This document shows, one piece after another, positions 1 to 8,665 of a stretch of DNA of 64,000 bases; the stretch's first letter is position 1, and each line of letters begins with the position of its first letter. The notes under the pieces were generated by a model, which did no database searches, was not told the DNA's origin, and was given only the letters and a program-made list of their open reading frames with translations. The stretch lies in the NCBI GenBank assembly GCA_902500995.1, contig CABVSR010000002.1:124001-188000 (forward strand), given 5' to 3'. This DNA is from an uncultured Nitrospira sp. (lineage in GTDB: Bacteria > Nitrospirota > Nitrospiria > Nitrospirales > Nitrospiraceae). The position numbers and the translations under genes are program-made.

Positions 1-1
1 A

Positions 2-2413
2 GTCAGCGATCTGGCTCACATTGTGGTGGCACATGGGCCGGGCGGCGTCCCCGTTTCCATCGCCGACTTGGCCGAAGTCCGGGAGGGGTCGGCGCTCAGA
101 ATCGGGGCCGCCACGGCCATGGGCGAGGGCGAAACCGTGATCGGCATGGTGCAGATGCTGGCGGGAGAAAATGCCCAGGAGGTCGTCACCCGCGTGAAGG
201 CACGGCTGCACGCTCTCCAACCGACTCTGCCCGCCGGGGTCACCATCGAACCCTATTACGATCGCACGATCTTCGTCTCGAAGGTCATGCAGACCGTGCG
301 CAACAATCTGCTGGAGGGGGGGCTGCTGGTGATCGCGGTGTTGTTTCTGTTTCTTGGCGACCTGCGCGCAGGGCTCATCGTGGCCGCCGCCATACCCCTG
401 TCGATGCTGATCGCGTTCATCGGCATGATGCAAGCAGGCCTCTCCGGCAATCTCATGAGCCTCGGTGCGATCGATTTCGGGCTCCTCGTGGACGGCTCCG
501 TGGTGATGATCGATAACATCCTCCGGCGATTGGCCGAACAGCACGCGCCGACAAAGGAAGCCCGGTTGAAGCTGGTGTTGGCTGCCGGCAGTGAAGTGCT
601 CCGCCCCATGACCCTCGCGGTCACGATCATCATTCTGGTCTACGTCCCGATCCTGGCGCTCACCGGGATCGAAGGCAAGATGTTCCGCCCGATGGCGATG
701 ACGGTCATCATGGCCTTGACCGGGTCTCTCCTCCTCGCGGTCACAGTCACCCCCTTGTTGTCTTTCTGGTTTCTGCGAGCCAGACCAGCCGGCGAGACGA
801 CCGCCGTCGTTCGCGGCGCGAGACGGGTCTATGCGCCCTGGCTACGATGGGCCATCGCCCGTCCGGCTTGGCCTGTGTCCATCGCGGTCGGTCTTTTTGC
901 GATCAGCCTCCTCGCGGGAACCAGACTGGGCGTCGAATTCGTCCCGCGCCTGGAAGAAGGGGACCTGGCGGTGCAGGTGTGGCGGTTACCCAGCATCTCA
1001 TTGAGCGAATCCGTCGCCACCTCGCTGGAGATCGAACGGGTGCTGAGGCGCTTCCCCGAAGTCACCCAGGTGGTCACCCGCACCGGCAGCCCGGAAGTCG
1101 CCACCGATGTCATGGGCATCGAACTCTCCGACGTCTTCGTCATTCTCAAACCGCAGCAGGACTGGGTCACGGCCCGGAGCCGCAACGAGTTGATCGACGC
1201 GATGAAACAGCAGATCGTCGCGCAGGTGCCGGGCGTCGGGCTCGGATTCACGCAACCGATCGAAATGCGGTTCAACGAATTGATCGCCGGCGTGCGCTCA
1301 GACCTGGCCGTCAAAATCTTCGGCCCGGATCTCGACATCCTCAAGCAGCAGGCCGAACGGGCGGCGCGAGCCCTGCAAGGCGTGCCAGGCGCGGCAGACG
1401 TCAAGGTCGAGCAGGTCGCCGGCTTGCCCCTCTTGCGCGTCATTGTCGATCGGACTGAAATCGCGCGCTATGGCCTCACGGCCGAAGAAGTGTTGACGCT
1501 CATTCAATCTGCGCGGGTCGGGACGGTGGTGGGAACGGTCGTGCAGGGGTCCCGGCGGTTCGAATTGGTCGTGCGACTGGCGGAGCGGGTCTCCCGCGAT
1601 CCCGGGTCTTTAGGCAGCCTGCTCATCCCCACCATGCACGGAGAATTGGTCCCGCTGTCGCGCGTGACCAGCATCCTCCTGGATTCCGGTCCGGCACAGG
1701 TGAGCCGCGAACACGTCGAACGGAGGATCGTGGTCGAGACCAATATTCGGGGGCGTGATCTCGGCGGTTTCATGGCCGACGCGCAGCGCGCCGTTTCCAG
1801 GGCGGTCTCGCTGCCCCCCGGTTATGAGCTGATCTGGGGCGGGCAATATGAACATCTGCAAGAAGCCGGTAAACGGCTGGCCATCGTCGTGCCGGTCACG
1901 CTGCTGTTGATCCTGGGCATGTTGTCCGTGATCTTCGGCACACTGCGGCCCGCCCTGCTCATCTTTCTCAACGTGCCGCTCGCCCTGTCGGGAGGAATGC
2001 TGGCCCTGTGGCTGCGAGGATTGCCGCTCAGCATCTCGGCCATCATCGGATGTATCGCTCTGTTCGGTATTGCCGTCTTGAACGCGGTGGTCTTGGTCAG
2101 CCATATACGCCGGCTGGAGGCGGAAGGACAGTCCACGGAGGAAGCGGTCCTCCACGGAGCCATGGATCGCTTGAGGCCGGTGCTGATGACGGCCCTGGTC
2201 GCCAGCCTGGGTTTTCTTCCGATGGCCTTGGCCACCAGCATGGGGGCGGAAGTCCAGCGGCCGCTGGCCACGGTCGTCATCGGGGGACTGCTGACCTCGA
2301 CCGCCCTGACCCTGCTGGTCATTCCGGCCCTGTATGCGCGCCTGGCTCCACCGGCCGCCGGCGGGCCCCATCCCGCCGCGTCCGGGGCGGATGATCGCGC
2401 CCTGCATGGATAA
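2..2413 (+). CDS. Heavy-metal efflux RND transporter (CusA/CzcA family), 5' partial
   Basis: Inner-membrane subunit of a tripartite proton-driven pump of the heavy-metal efflux (HME-RND) family, expected to export cations such as Cu, Ag, Zn, Co or Cd through a periplasmic adaptor and outer-membrane channel. The frame is open to the left edge, so the first TM helix and part of the porter domain are missing; about 800 residues remain. Visible features are the TM2-TM4 block (about 290-560), the central periplasmic loop and the second TM block (about 1870-2360). The TM4 proton-relay segment at 470-520 has the two expected Asp (codons 473 and 491), but the usual Glu seven residues later is Asp (codon 512). 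No adaptor or outer-membrane gene follows; they may lie upstream. Metal specificity cannot be read with confidence. Confidence 0.93.
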   Translation, partial: VSDLAHIVVAHGPGGVPVSIADLAEVREGSALRIGAATAMGEGETVIGMVQMLAGENAQEVVTRVKARLHALQPTLPAGVTIEPYYDRTIFVSKVMQTVRNNLLEGGLLVIAVLFLFLGDLRAGLIVAAAIPLSMLIAFIGMMQAGLSGNLMSLGAIDFGLLVDGSVVMIDNILRRLAEQHAPTKEARLKLVLAAGSEVLRPMTLAVTIIILVYVPILALTGIEGKMFRPMAMTVIMALTGSLLLAVTVTPLLSFWFLRARPAGETTAVVRGARRVYAPWLRWAIARPAWPVSIAVGLFAISLLAGTRLGVEFVPRLEEGDLAVQVWRLPSISLSESVATSLEIERVLRRFPEVTQVVTRTGSPEVATDVMGIELSDVFVILKPQQDWVTARSRNELIDAMKQQIVAQVPGVGLGFTQPIEMRFNELIAGVRSDLAVKIFGPDLDILKQQAERAARALQGVPGAADVKVEQVAGLPLLRVIVDRTEIARYGLTAEEVLTLIQSARVGTVVGTVVQGSRRFELVVRLAERVSRDPGSLGSLLIPTMHGELVPLSRVTSILLDSGPAQVSREHVERRIVVETNIRGRDLGGFMADAQRAVSRAVSLPPGYELIWGGQYEHLQEAGKRLAIVVPVTLLLILGMLSVIFGTLRPALLIFLNVPLALSGGMLALWLRGLPLSISAIIGCIALFGIAVLNAVVLVSHIRRLEAEGQSTEEAVLHGAMDRLRPVLMTALVASLGFLPMALATSMGAEVQRPLATVVIGGLLTSTALTLLVIPALYARLAPPAAGGPHPAASGADDRALHG

Positions 2414-2601
2414 ACCCCTGTGTCGTCACGGCAATTCAGGCATCTGTGGCATGCGGGGCAGCGCCGGTTCGGACTCTTTTCTGGACAGAGTTTCATCCCG
2501 GCGGTAAGCTTTCTCTACAGAGCGAGTGTCTGCCCGCGAACCGACGTCCCGCGCAGGGCTGAACTGAATCCACCACCGGCCTATCTTCCCGAGGAGTAGT
2601 T

Positions 2602-2967
2602 ATGGCGACCATCATGGTGATCGACGATGAACCATCCATCCGCGGCCTCCTGCGCGAGGTCCTGGAACGGTCGGGACACAAGGTTGTCGAAGCCAGGGAT
2701 GGACGCGAAGCGTTGGATCTCTATCAAAAGCAGAAAGCCGATCTGCTGATCATGGACTTGCTGATGCCGGAGGTCGATGGCTTGGAAGCCACGCTGCAGC
2801 TCACCCGCGAATACATGGACACCAAAATTATCGCGATGACGGGCGCCCAGGGGGATCGCAACTTCCTGGATATCGCCCGGCTCTTCGGCGCCCACCGGAC
2901 CTTCGAAAAGCCGTTTGATTTGAAAGAAATGCTGAACGCCGTGGAAGCGGAACTGGCGCAAAAATAA
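2602..2967 (+). CDS. Single-domain CheY-like response regulator
   Basis: A 121-residue stand-alone receiver domain with no output domain, so it probably works by protein-protein contact after phosphorylation by an unlinked histidine kinase. The acidic pair D8/D9, the phospho-acceptor D52 in an LIMDLLMP context, T80 and the conserved K103 before Pro are all present, so phosphotransfer should be intact. The start is supported by a GAGGAG ribosome site 7 bases upstream. It stands alone between the RND gene (188-bp gap) and the VanZ-like gene (114-bp gap), with no kinase nearby. Chemotaxis and other signalling roles cannot be told apart from sequence. Confidence 0.93.
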   Translation: MATIMVIDDEPSIRGLLREVLERSGHKVVEARDGREALDLYQKQKADLLIMDLLMPEVDGLEATLQLTREYMDTKIIAMTGAQGDRNFLDIARLFGAHRTFEKPFDLKEMLNAVEAELAQK

Positions 2968-3081
2968 CCGCCGGTCCTCACCCTTTCCCCTCACCAGTGA
3001 GCAGCAGGAAAAATTACTAGCAACCCCCCGGGCGATTCTGACAGAATCTGCCGTGCGACAGTCACCCATCATCAGGCTCTC

Positions 3082-3528
3082 GTGCTGGTAACCCCTTCCC
3101 TTGTCAAACGTCTCTGGTATGCCTGGGGCATGGTGATTCTGCTCGTGGGCATCCTTCCACTCCATAATTTCGTCGGCCATGCGCATTGGCAGTATATTCG
3201 CTGGGTGCCGACGCCCGACCAATTGGGCTCGCCGGAAATCCTGCTCGATCTCGCGGTCGATGCGGTCGCCAACATCCTGCTGTTTCTGCCCTTCGGCCTG
3301 CTCTATGCGCTCCGCGGACGGGAAGGCAAACCTGTCTCTTCAAGCAGGCTGATGCTCATGGCCTTTGCGCTGTCCTTCGGGATCGAGTACTACCAGGTCT
3401 ATTGTCATAATCGCAGCACGTCGCTCCTCGACCTGCTGGACAATGTTCTGGGGGCCTACATCGGGATGAAGGCGGGAGAGGCTTATGTCAGGCGAAGTCT
3501 GGCTGGAGTGGCGGAACCGGCCGCATAA
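3082..3528 (+). CDS. VanZ-like family membrane protein
   Basis: A 148-residue integral membrane protein with about four hydrophobic segments. It carries the VanZ-family signature: a D..AN.LLF.PFG block at about residues 60-75, S.GIEYYQ at about 100-106, then an R..S..DLL.N..GA.IG block near 112-130. VanZ gives low-level teicoplanin resistance in enterococci, but most family members have no assigned role. The start is GTG, preceded by no strong ribosome site. It converges on the lipoprotein gene, with 2 bases between the stops. Confidence 0.8.
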   Translation: MLVTPSLVKRLWYAWGMVILLVGILPLHNFVGHAHWQYIRWVPTPDQLGSPEILLDLAVDAVANILLFLPFGLLYALRGREGKPVSSSRLMLMAFALSFGIEYYQVYCHNRSTSLLDLLDNVLGAYIGMKAGEAYVRRSLAGVAEPAA

Positions 3529-3530
3529 GA

Positions 3531-3947
3531 CTATTGCCAGCCTGTCGGATCATACCCCCGATCGCGCAGACATCGATCCACATAGTTCGTGAAGGCCGCG
3601 CTGGGAGGCGTTCTCGTGAACAACCCGCGCAAAAACCCCGCGGTGGCCCCGCTGGCTGCGCCCACCATGGCGCCGCGTCCAGGCCGTCCCAGAATCGCCC
3701 CGCCCACCGCCCCGGCAGCGGAACCCACTGCCCCTCCGGCCACCGTCCCCGTCGCCACCTGCGCCGTCTTCCCTTCTTTCTGAGTAGCCCCGGCCTCCTC
3801 CGCCAGCGCCATACAATACTTGATATCGGCCTGCGCCGCATCGGGACCGACCTGCTGGTAATGTTCGTTGGGATAGAGGATCGGTTTGTGCGCAGCGCAG
3901 CCGGCAAACAAGAGACTCAGGACAGCGAGACAAGCGTAATGCCTCAT
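3531..3947 (-). CDS. Glycine-zipper lipoprotein
   Basis: A 138-residue predicted lipoprotein. The N-terminus has a short basic/hydrophobic signal ending in a lipobox (LFAGC, Cys17), so it should be lipidated and anchored in the outer or inner membrane. The middle (about residues 65-108) is a Gly/Ala-rich glycine zipper with small residues at regular spacing, typical of membrane-inserting or oligomerising segments in the Rickettsia 17-kDa antigen/OmpA-like group. The C-terminus has a CLRDRGYDPTGW motif found in many small zipper lipoproteins. A GGAGAT ribosome site lies 7 bases before this ATG. An ATG slightly further upstream runs straight into a stop, which fixes the start. Function is not known. 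Confidence 0.85.
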   Translation of the reverse strand: MRHYACLAVLSLLFAGCAAHKPILYPNEHYQQVGPDAAQADIKYCMALAEEAGATQKEGKTAQVATGTVAGGAVGSAAGAVGGAILGRPGRGAMVGAASGATAGFLRGLFTRTPPSAAFTNYVDRCLRDRGYDPTGWQ

Positions 3948-4009
3948 GGCATAGATCTCCTCTGCGGTGACCGCATCACACCCCGGCAGACCGGCTCCAT
4001 CCGGTGCGG

Positions 4010-4867
4010 CTATATCCGTCCGCCCAGGTCCTTGCGCTGCAGGGTCCGCATCATCACGGAATCGTTGTAGGCCACCTCGCTGAGCGCATCCATGATGTGT
4101 AGCTCCTTGGCAGTCACCAGCTCTTTGGCCTTCGCGTAATTCTTCGCGCTGAAGCGGGCCACAGCCGGTTGACCGTTCACAATCTGGCAGGCCAGGACTT
4201 CCCCGCCCGCGACCTCCATGGTGCCCCCTTCTTCGACCAGCTTCTTCGCCTGCGGCACCGTAATCTCGTGCAAGAGGGCAAATTCCTCCAGCCCGCCGGT
4301 TTCCACCAGCCGCCCGTCGGGCATAATGCACAGGCGTTTGAAATGGGGAGACCAGTCCTTCCGGAAATCGATGAACTTGATGTCGCCGCCCTTGGCGACG
4401 GCGCGGTCGAGTGTGCGGTAATCGAGACCGAGATTTTTCTGCGCGAGTTTGGTCTTCAATTCCTCCGGCAGCGTTCGATAAAAGATTTCTGCTGCGGCAT
4501 CGGCCAGCGAGACGGCCCTCGCCCTGGCCCATTGCTCGGCCTCCGCGAATTGCATGAGATCGAGTACCCAGGTCTGCTTGGGCGAGGCACCTGTGGCATC
4601 CACGCGGCAGGCAAACAGCCCGCGCGTGAGCAAGCCCCCCACCTGCGGATAGACGTAGACGCCGCCGTTGGTCAAGAGTTGAATCATCTGGTCCAGCGGC
4701 ACGTCGTAACTCTCCGACAAGATCTTCGCATGCGCCGGAAGGTTTTCCGGCAAGGTCATGGCGCAGACCGTCACATTGCCCGGCGCATCGAATTCGGAAT
4801 AGTCCTCGATCACGTTGTACAGCACCGGCGGCTTCGGCTTCTCGATCTTCTTCTTAATCTTGAACAT
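4010..4867 (-). CDS. Conserved hypothetical protein, 285 aa
   Basis: Not recognised as a known family. The protein is soluble, with no signal peptide or membrane segment. It starts with a Lys-rich stretch (residues 3-12), has a mixed alpha/beta body and ends with an Ala/Glu-rich helical region. Codon use and composition match the surrounding chromosome, so it looks like a resident gene. It shares strand with the upstream nitroreductase gene; the 59-bp gap between them holds a short-word repeat tract. A weak GAGGTG lies about 13 bases before ATG. Confidence 0.7.
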   Translation of the reverse strand: MFKIKKKIEKPKPPVLYNVIEDYSEFDAPGNVTVCAMTLPENLPAHAKILSESYDVPLDQMIQLLTNGGVYVYPQVGGLLTRGLFACRVDATGASPKQTWVLDLMQFAEAEQWARARAVSLADAAAEIFYRTLPEELKTKLAQKNLGLDYRTLDRAVAKGGDIKFIDFRKDWSPHFKRLCIMPDGRLVETGGLEEFALLHEITVPQAKKLVEEGGTMEVAGGEVLACQIVNGQPAVARFSAKNYAKAKELVTAKELHIMDALSEVAYNDSVMMRTLQRKDLGGRI

Positions 4868-4879
4868 AATGAACTCGCA

Positions 4880-4907
4880 CCTCGTATCTCGTCGTTCGTC
4901 TCTCGTT
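4880..4907. repeat. Short-word degenerate repeat tract (copy B)
   Basis: About 28 bases built from the words CTCGTATCTCGTCG and TTCGTCTCTCGT, filling the gap between the nitroreductase stop and the next gene on the minus strand. The reverse complement uses the same words as the larger tract at 25104-25221 (ACGACGAGATACGA). Confidence 0.7.
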
Positions 4908-4926
4908 TAGAACAGATCCTGCGCCA

Positions 4927-6693
4927 TCATTCACGCCCCAAGTGATGATAGGCGGGCAGCGTCATCAACCGCCCGTCGTCCACCGGCCCGCCGATCGTAA
5001 AATGATACAGCGATTGCAGCGTCAGGTCCTTGATGCCCACGATCTCATGCACCGGATCGTCGAAAAAACAGCCGATGCCCGTCCCTCGCACTCCGGCGGC
5101 TTCCGCTTCCAGATAGAGCACCTGCCCCACCAGCCCCGCTTCCCAGAAAAGGCGTGGATACCACCAAGCCCCGCCCTGCCGCAAGCGCCCCTCGAACTCG
5201 GCCAGCATGCCCAGTGCAAACGCGCTGTCGCCGGCTATGTTTTGATGGCAACTGACTTGCGCGGCGACACGTTGCGCATTGCCCTGCAGCAGCCAGTACA
5301 AAGGAAGATCGTTCGGGCAGCCGGGCACGGTCGTCCATTCCAAGTCGGGATTCATCGCTCGTTGGAGCAGCGGCTGTTGCTTCGCGTCACGCGCCAGCAC
5401 GTAGAGGCCCGGCGTCAGGTCTTCCACCCGGTGCACGAACAAGAGCAGATGAATGGCCGGATCCCAGGGCAGGAGGTCCCACGGCATGGGCCGGTGCAGT
5501 TGCGGTTCGTGGGCCTGGGGCATCAGCCGGTGGAGGAGGTGAAAAAACGTGGGAGCGGAAATCGATGTGCGCCCGTCGAACGCCACGGCGCTGCGGCGTT
5601 GCCTGATGAGAACCGTGGCGTCGCTCGTCGTTCGTGAAGCGTGAAGCGTCTTGGACAGGACCAGGCTCTGAGTAAGCTGAATGGCACGATGTTCCACAGA
5701 TGTCTTCCAGGAGGCCTCTGCTGCCTCGTCGATCGCGTCCCAGTGCACGCCATGTTCGCGGCTCAATACATTCGCCTGGCCATGCCATGGACCATTCGCC
5801 AGTTCCTGCACCAGCTCGAGGTCGAGAGACAAGGGTATTTCGGTTGGCTCTGTGCGCTTCACGGACGACGCTTCACGCTTCACGTCTTCAGCTGCCCAGA
5901 CCAAGGCCAGACAGTCGGGATGTTCCGGCTCGGCCTCGCCAAAGTCCTCAGCCCGATGGGTACCCAGCAGCCGCGCGACCTGATTTTGATCTGCCCCGTC
6001 CAGCAGGACCATCGTCCACCCGAGCGTCGCAGCGGCGATGCGCGCGGAACCGAGGGCGTGGCCGACATCATGATTGCAGTAGCGAAATGCCCGTTCCCCG
6101 TACTTCCAGGCTTCCCGCCAATGGACCGAGCTGAGGCCGAAGAGGAAGGCGCCCTCGGGAAACGGCGCGAGCAATCGCTTGATCTTGGCAGGTGGAAAGT
6201 CCGCGCGTAACTCCAAGCCATGTTCCTTGGCGGCATAGTGATAGAGACCAGCAGTCAGGCCCGAACCCTCAACCGGTGGGACAAGCACATACCCTTCCGT
6301 CGGATGGAGATTGCCGGACGACGGATTGTTGCGCAGCGCCCATTCCGACTCCCCCGCCTTCTTCCACGCCGAAAGCCCCAGCGCCAGTTCGAGAAACCGG
6401 GACATCGTCCGGATGGTCAACGGTTGTGCGGCCACTGCGCCCGCCTGATAGAGGGCGTCATAGGCCGGCGATGGCGGATCCTCTTCCGGATGCAGCAACG
6501 GCAACCGGATCAGCGGCGCCCCCTCGAACCGCCGGAACGGATCGGGTTGGTTGGCCCAATCCAAAAACCCCAGCGATCGCGCGTAGCGGTTGAAATGATG
6601 TTTCGTGCGAAGATGATAGGCGATCACGCGATCGATCGGATCGGCCGAGGGAGCGGTGTCAGGCGCGACGGAAGAGGGGTCGTCGGCGGTCAT
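4927..6693 (-). CDS. SagB/ThcOx-type double nitroreductase-domain dehydrogenase
   Basis: A 588-residue flavoprotein-type enzyme with two nitroreductase-like domains. The first (about residues 20-265) carries the SagB-type NNPSSGNLHPTEGY motif at 122-135. The second (about 360-575) begins with IRQRRS and ends with a GTGIGCFFDDPVHE segment. SagB-family enzymes use FMN to oxidise azolines to azoles in peptide natural products, but many environmental members stand alone, as here: no cyclodehydratase or precursor peptide is visible nearby. The linker between the domains contains two segments (residues about 270-280 and 348-358) encoded by the same short-word repeats found between genes elsewhere, so repeat DNA seems to have been absorbed in frame. 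Start ATG lacks a clear ribosome site. Substrate unknown. Confidence 0.85.
   Translation of the reverse strand: MTADDPSSVAPDTAPSADPIDRVIAYHLRTKHHFNRYARSLGFLDWANQPDPFRRFEGAPLIRLPLLHPEEDPPSPAYDALYQAGAVAAQPLTIRTMSRFLELALGLSAWKKAGESEWALRNNPSSGNLHPTEGYVLVPPVEGSGLTAGLYHYAAKEHGLELRADFPPAKIKRLLAPFPEGAFLFGLSSVHWREAWKYGERAFRYCNHDVGHALGSARIAAATLGWTMVLLDGADQNQVARLLGTHRAEDFGEAEPEHPDCLALVWAAEDVKREASSVKRTEPTEIPLSLDLELVQELANGPWHGQANVLSREHGVHWDAIDEAAEASWKTSVEHRAIQLTQSLVLSKTLHASRTTSDATVLIRQRRSAVAFDGRTSISAPTFFHLLHRLMPQAHEPQLHRPMPWDLLPWDPAIHLLLFVHRVEDLTPGLYVLARDAKQQPLLQRAMNPDLEWTTVPGCPNDLPLYWLLQGNAQRVAAQVSCHQNIAGDSAFALGMLAEFEGRLRQGGAWWYPRLFWEAGLVGQVLYLEAEAAGVRGTGIGCFFDDPVHEIVGIKDLTLQSLYHFTIGGPVDDGRLMTLPAYHHLGRE
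5619..5650. repeat. Short-word repeat tract inside a gene (copy C)
   Basis: A 32-base stretch made of TCGTCGTTCGTGAAGCGTGAAG-type words lies inside the nitroreductase gene and encodes residues about 348-358 (TLHASRTTSDA) in the interdomain linker. The words match the intergenic tract at 25104-25221, and the reading frame is kept. Confidence 0.7.
5854..5886. repeat. Short-word repeat tract inside a gene (copy D)
   Basis: A 33-base stretch of repeated CTTCACG words inside the nitroreductase gene, encoding residues about 270-280 (VKREASSVKRT). Relative to the gene it lies in the opposite orientation to copy C. It sits at the boundary between the first nitroreductase domain and the linker. Confidence 0.7.
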
Positions 6694-6960
6694 GCCCGCA
6701 GTCTAACGAGGCGGATGACGGAAAGTAAACGCGGGTGAGTTTATTCAGCCTATTGGTTCGAGAGATAGATGCGATTATCCCGAACTCTCGGCAACACTAT
6801 CGTCCAGACATCCAAAGCCCTTTAACAATTATCTAGATCGAAAAGAGCTCGAAAGCGTATAAAGTGAGCAGTTTCGTTCCTTAGCGCTGCTTTCTCAATG
6901 ATTATTGTCGCGGGCACTTACCGAGTGACAATTAGACCAAGCGATTAACAACGTACGTCT
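6694..6960. other. AT-rich divergent intergenic region
   Basis: The gap separates the divergent nitroreductase gene and the AT-rich orphan gene. Base composition drops abruptly and stays low through the orphan gene. There is no ORF of note and no clear promoter pair that I can defend. A CGAGAG...CTCTCG inverted repeat lies near 6760-6790. Confidence 0.4.
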
Positions 6961-8595
6961 ATGCCGCCTCACAATCCTGATCGTCTTTCACCTCAACTCA
7001 GATCCATCGAATTGGAGATTGATACCGCGTATAAGACGAACCCTCTCACAACCCTGAGTTTCGCCACGGCCGCTTGGAACGTATTAGCATTCGGTGAGGA
7101 TGTATTTCTCAAACACCAACTCGCTGATGAGGAAAATACGATTCATCGAGCAGCAGTTCTCGCCGATACGTTTATAGCCGGCCTCAGCTATCCGCTCTAT
7201 TGGCTATACTCAAACTGTCCAGCTGGAGGTGATCCACCATCTCATTACGACAATAGCATCTATAGATCTGCATCTGAATTGTTGGAGCTTGGTGGACACT
7301 ACAAAAATTTTTGCGCTGCGTTTACCTATGCCAGCCGAGGCATGATCGATTTGATAATCGAGAATTCAACATTAATTCCCGTATTTGATTTCTTGGAACA
7401 GTCTGAATATGAAGCTTACAATCGCTTAATCAGGCCCTCCGTCACTGATGAACCGATACTAGCAACTGGGGAACTCGCTGAATTGATCCAACTCTCGTTG
7501 AGGGTCAACGACGATAGGTTCGCGTACAAGCTAACCCCTAAACTGGTCAAGGCTGCTAAGCAAGTAGTAGGACCCGGACTCAGGAAGCAATTTCTCCTTC
7601 CTGACCATTGGCAGTTTTCAGGTTACACCCTGGGGAATTTCCGCCTGGTTACTGAGGCAATCACTGCAATGGCCCTCATTCACTTCTGTGCTCGATATTT
7701 TGCTATCACAGCTGGCTGCGAGGCATCAGGATATGGTGATAGCATCTTCACCCCAGGACGAGAGGAACTCCTTTGCAGAACAGCCAATTACTCGGGTGTG
7801 GAAGCTACAATCGTGAAGCATATCTTGAATCATCTTACTTATGGAAGTGTACAAAGACCGATGCCAGACCCTGCATTGCAGCCGCTGATCTCCCTCAATC
7901 CCGACGTTTTTGCAATTATGCCAAATCTCTGGCTCAACAATTCAGCTGAGCGAAATTTGACAGTTCTACTAAACAGATTGTCAGAAGAAAGAGCCATATA
8001 TTCATCACTGGTGACCGAAAAAGAAGCGCTGATGAGAAGTAAGTTCGAGATTTCATTAAATCCCAACAGATTAAGGTCAATTAAGGGTGAGATAGCCGGT
8101 GCATCCAATCTCCCAGACATTGACCTAGCGATAATCGATGACACGAGCAAGACGTGCGTCCTTTTTGAGCTCAAATGGTTCATAGAACCAGCTGAGGTTA
8201 GGGAGGTAATCGAAAAGACGGAAGAGCTCGAGAAGGGAGTGCGACAACTTTTAACTCTAAAGCGTGCATTTGATGAAAACCATCGGCAATTCCTTAATAA
8301 GCTTCAAATAGACTCCACGTATAATTTATACCTAGTCCTTGCCTCCGAGAACTGGATAGGTCACGGCAACGTACAGAACCCGACGGTCGCAATAGTCAAA
8401 TCTTCACACATACTCGAGAAGCTGAAACTTTCTAACAATCTCCGCGAAACGGGGGAATGGCTCCGGACGAGAAAATATTTGCCGATAAGGGGAGTCCATT
8501 ACGACGTCACGGAAACAAAATTCAGCATCAAAAACTGGACTCTGAATTGGTATGGAATAAAACCTCTCCTCACCGATATATTTCTCCCAACCTGA
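6961..8595 (+). CDS. Orphan protein with PD-(D/E)XK nuclease signature, probably horizontally acquired
   Basis: A 544-residue protein of no family I recognise. Its C-terminal third carries the ordered residues of a PD-(D/E)XK nuclease core: E377 in a helix, D386/D388 at the end of a strand, and E403-L-K405 on the next strand (VLFELKWF), followed by a helix with Q429. The N-terminal 350 residues are helical and of unknown role. Base composition is clearly more AT-rich than its neighbours and codon choice is unlike theirs, suggesting transfer. No Shine-Dalgarno precedes the ATG. Both neighbours lie on the other strand, so it is a single-gene insertion. A defence or DNA-repair nuclease is a reasonable inference; nuclease activity is not shown. 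Confidence 0.7.
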   Translation: MPPHNPDRLSPQLRSIELEIDTAYKTNPLTTLSFATAAWNVLAFGEDVFLKHQLADEENTIHRAAVLADTFIAGLSYPLYWLYSNCPAGGDPPSHYDNSIYRSASELLELGGHYKNFCAAFTYASRGMIDLIIENSTLIPVFDFLEQSEYEAYNRLIRPSVTDEPILATGELAELIQLSLRVNDDRFAYKLTPKLVKAAKQVVGPGLRKQFLLPDHWQFSGYTLGNFRLVTEAITAMALIHFCARYFAITAGCEASGYGDSIFTPGREELLCRTANYSGVEATIVKHILNHLTYGSVQRPMPDPALQPLISLNPDVFAIMPNLWLNNSAERNLTVLLNRLSEERAIYSSLVTEKEALMRSKFEISLNPNRLRSIKGEIAGASNLPDIDLAIIDDTSKTCVLFELKWFIEPAEVREVIEKTEELEKGVRQLLTLKRAFDENHRQFLNKLQIDSTYNLYLVLASENWIGHGNVQNPTVAIVKSSHILEKLKLSNNLRETGEWLRTRKYLPIRGVHYDVTETKFSIKNWTLNWYGIKPLLTDIFLPT

Positions 8596-8665
8596 CGCCA
8601 CACTGAATCACTTCAAAATCAAACTGACGGTGTGCGAAGCGCACCGGTTAGTAGCGCAGATTTAG

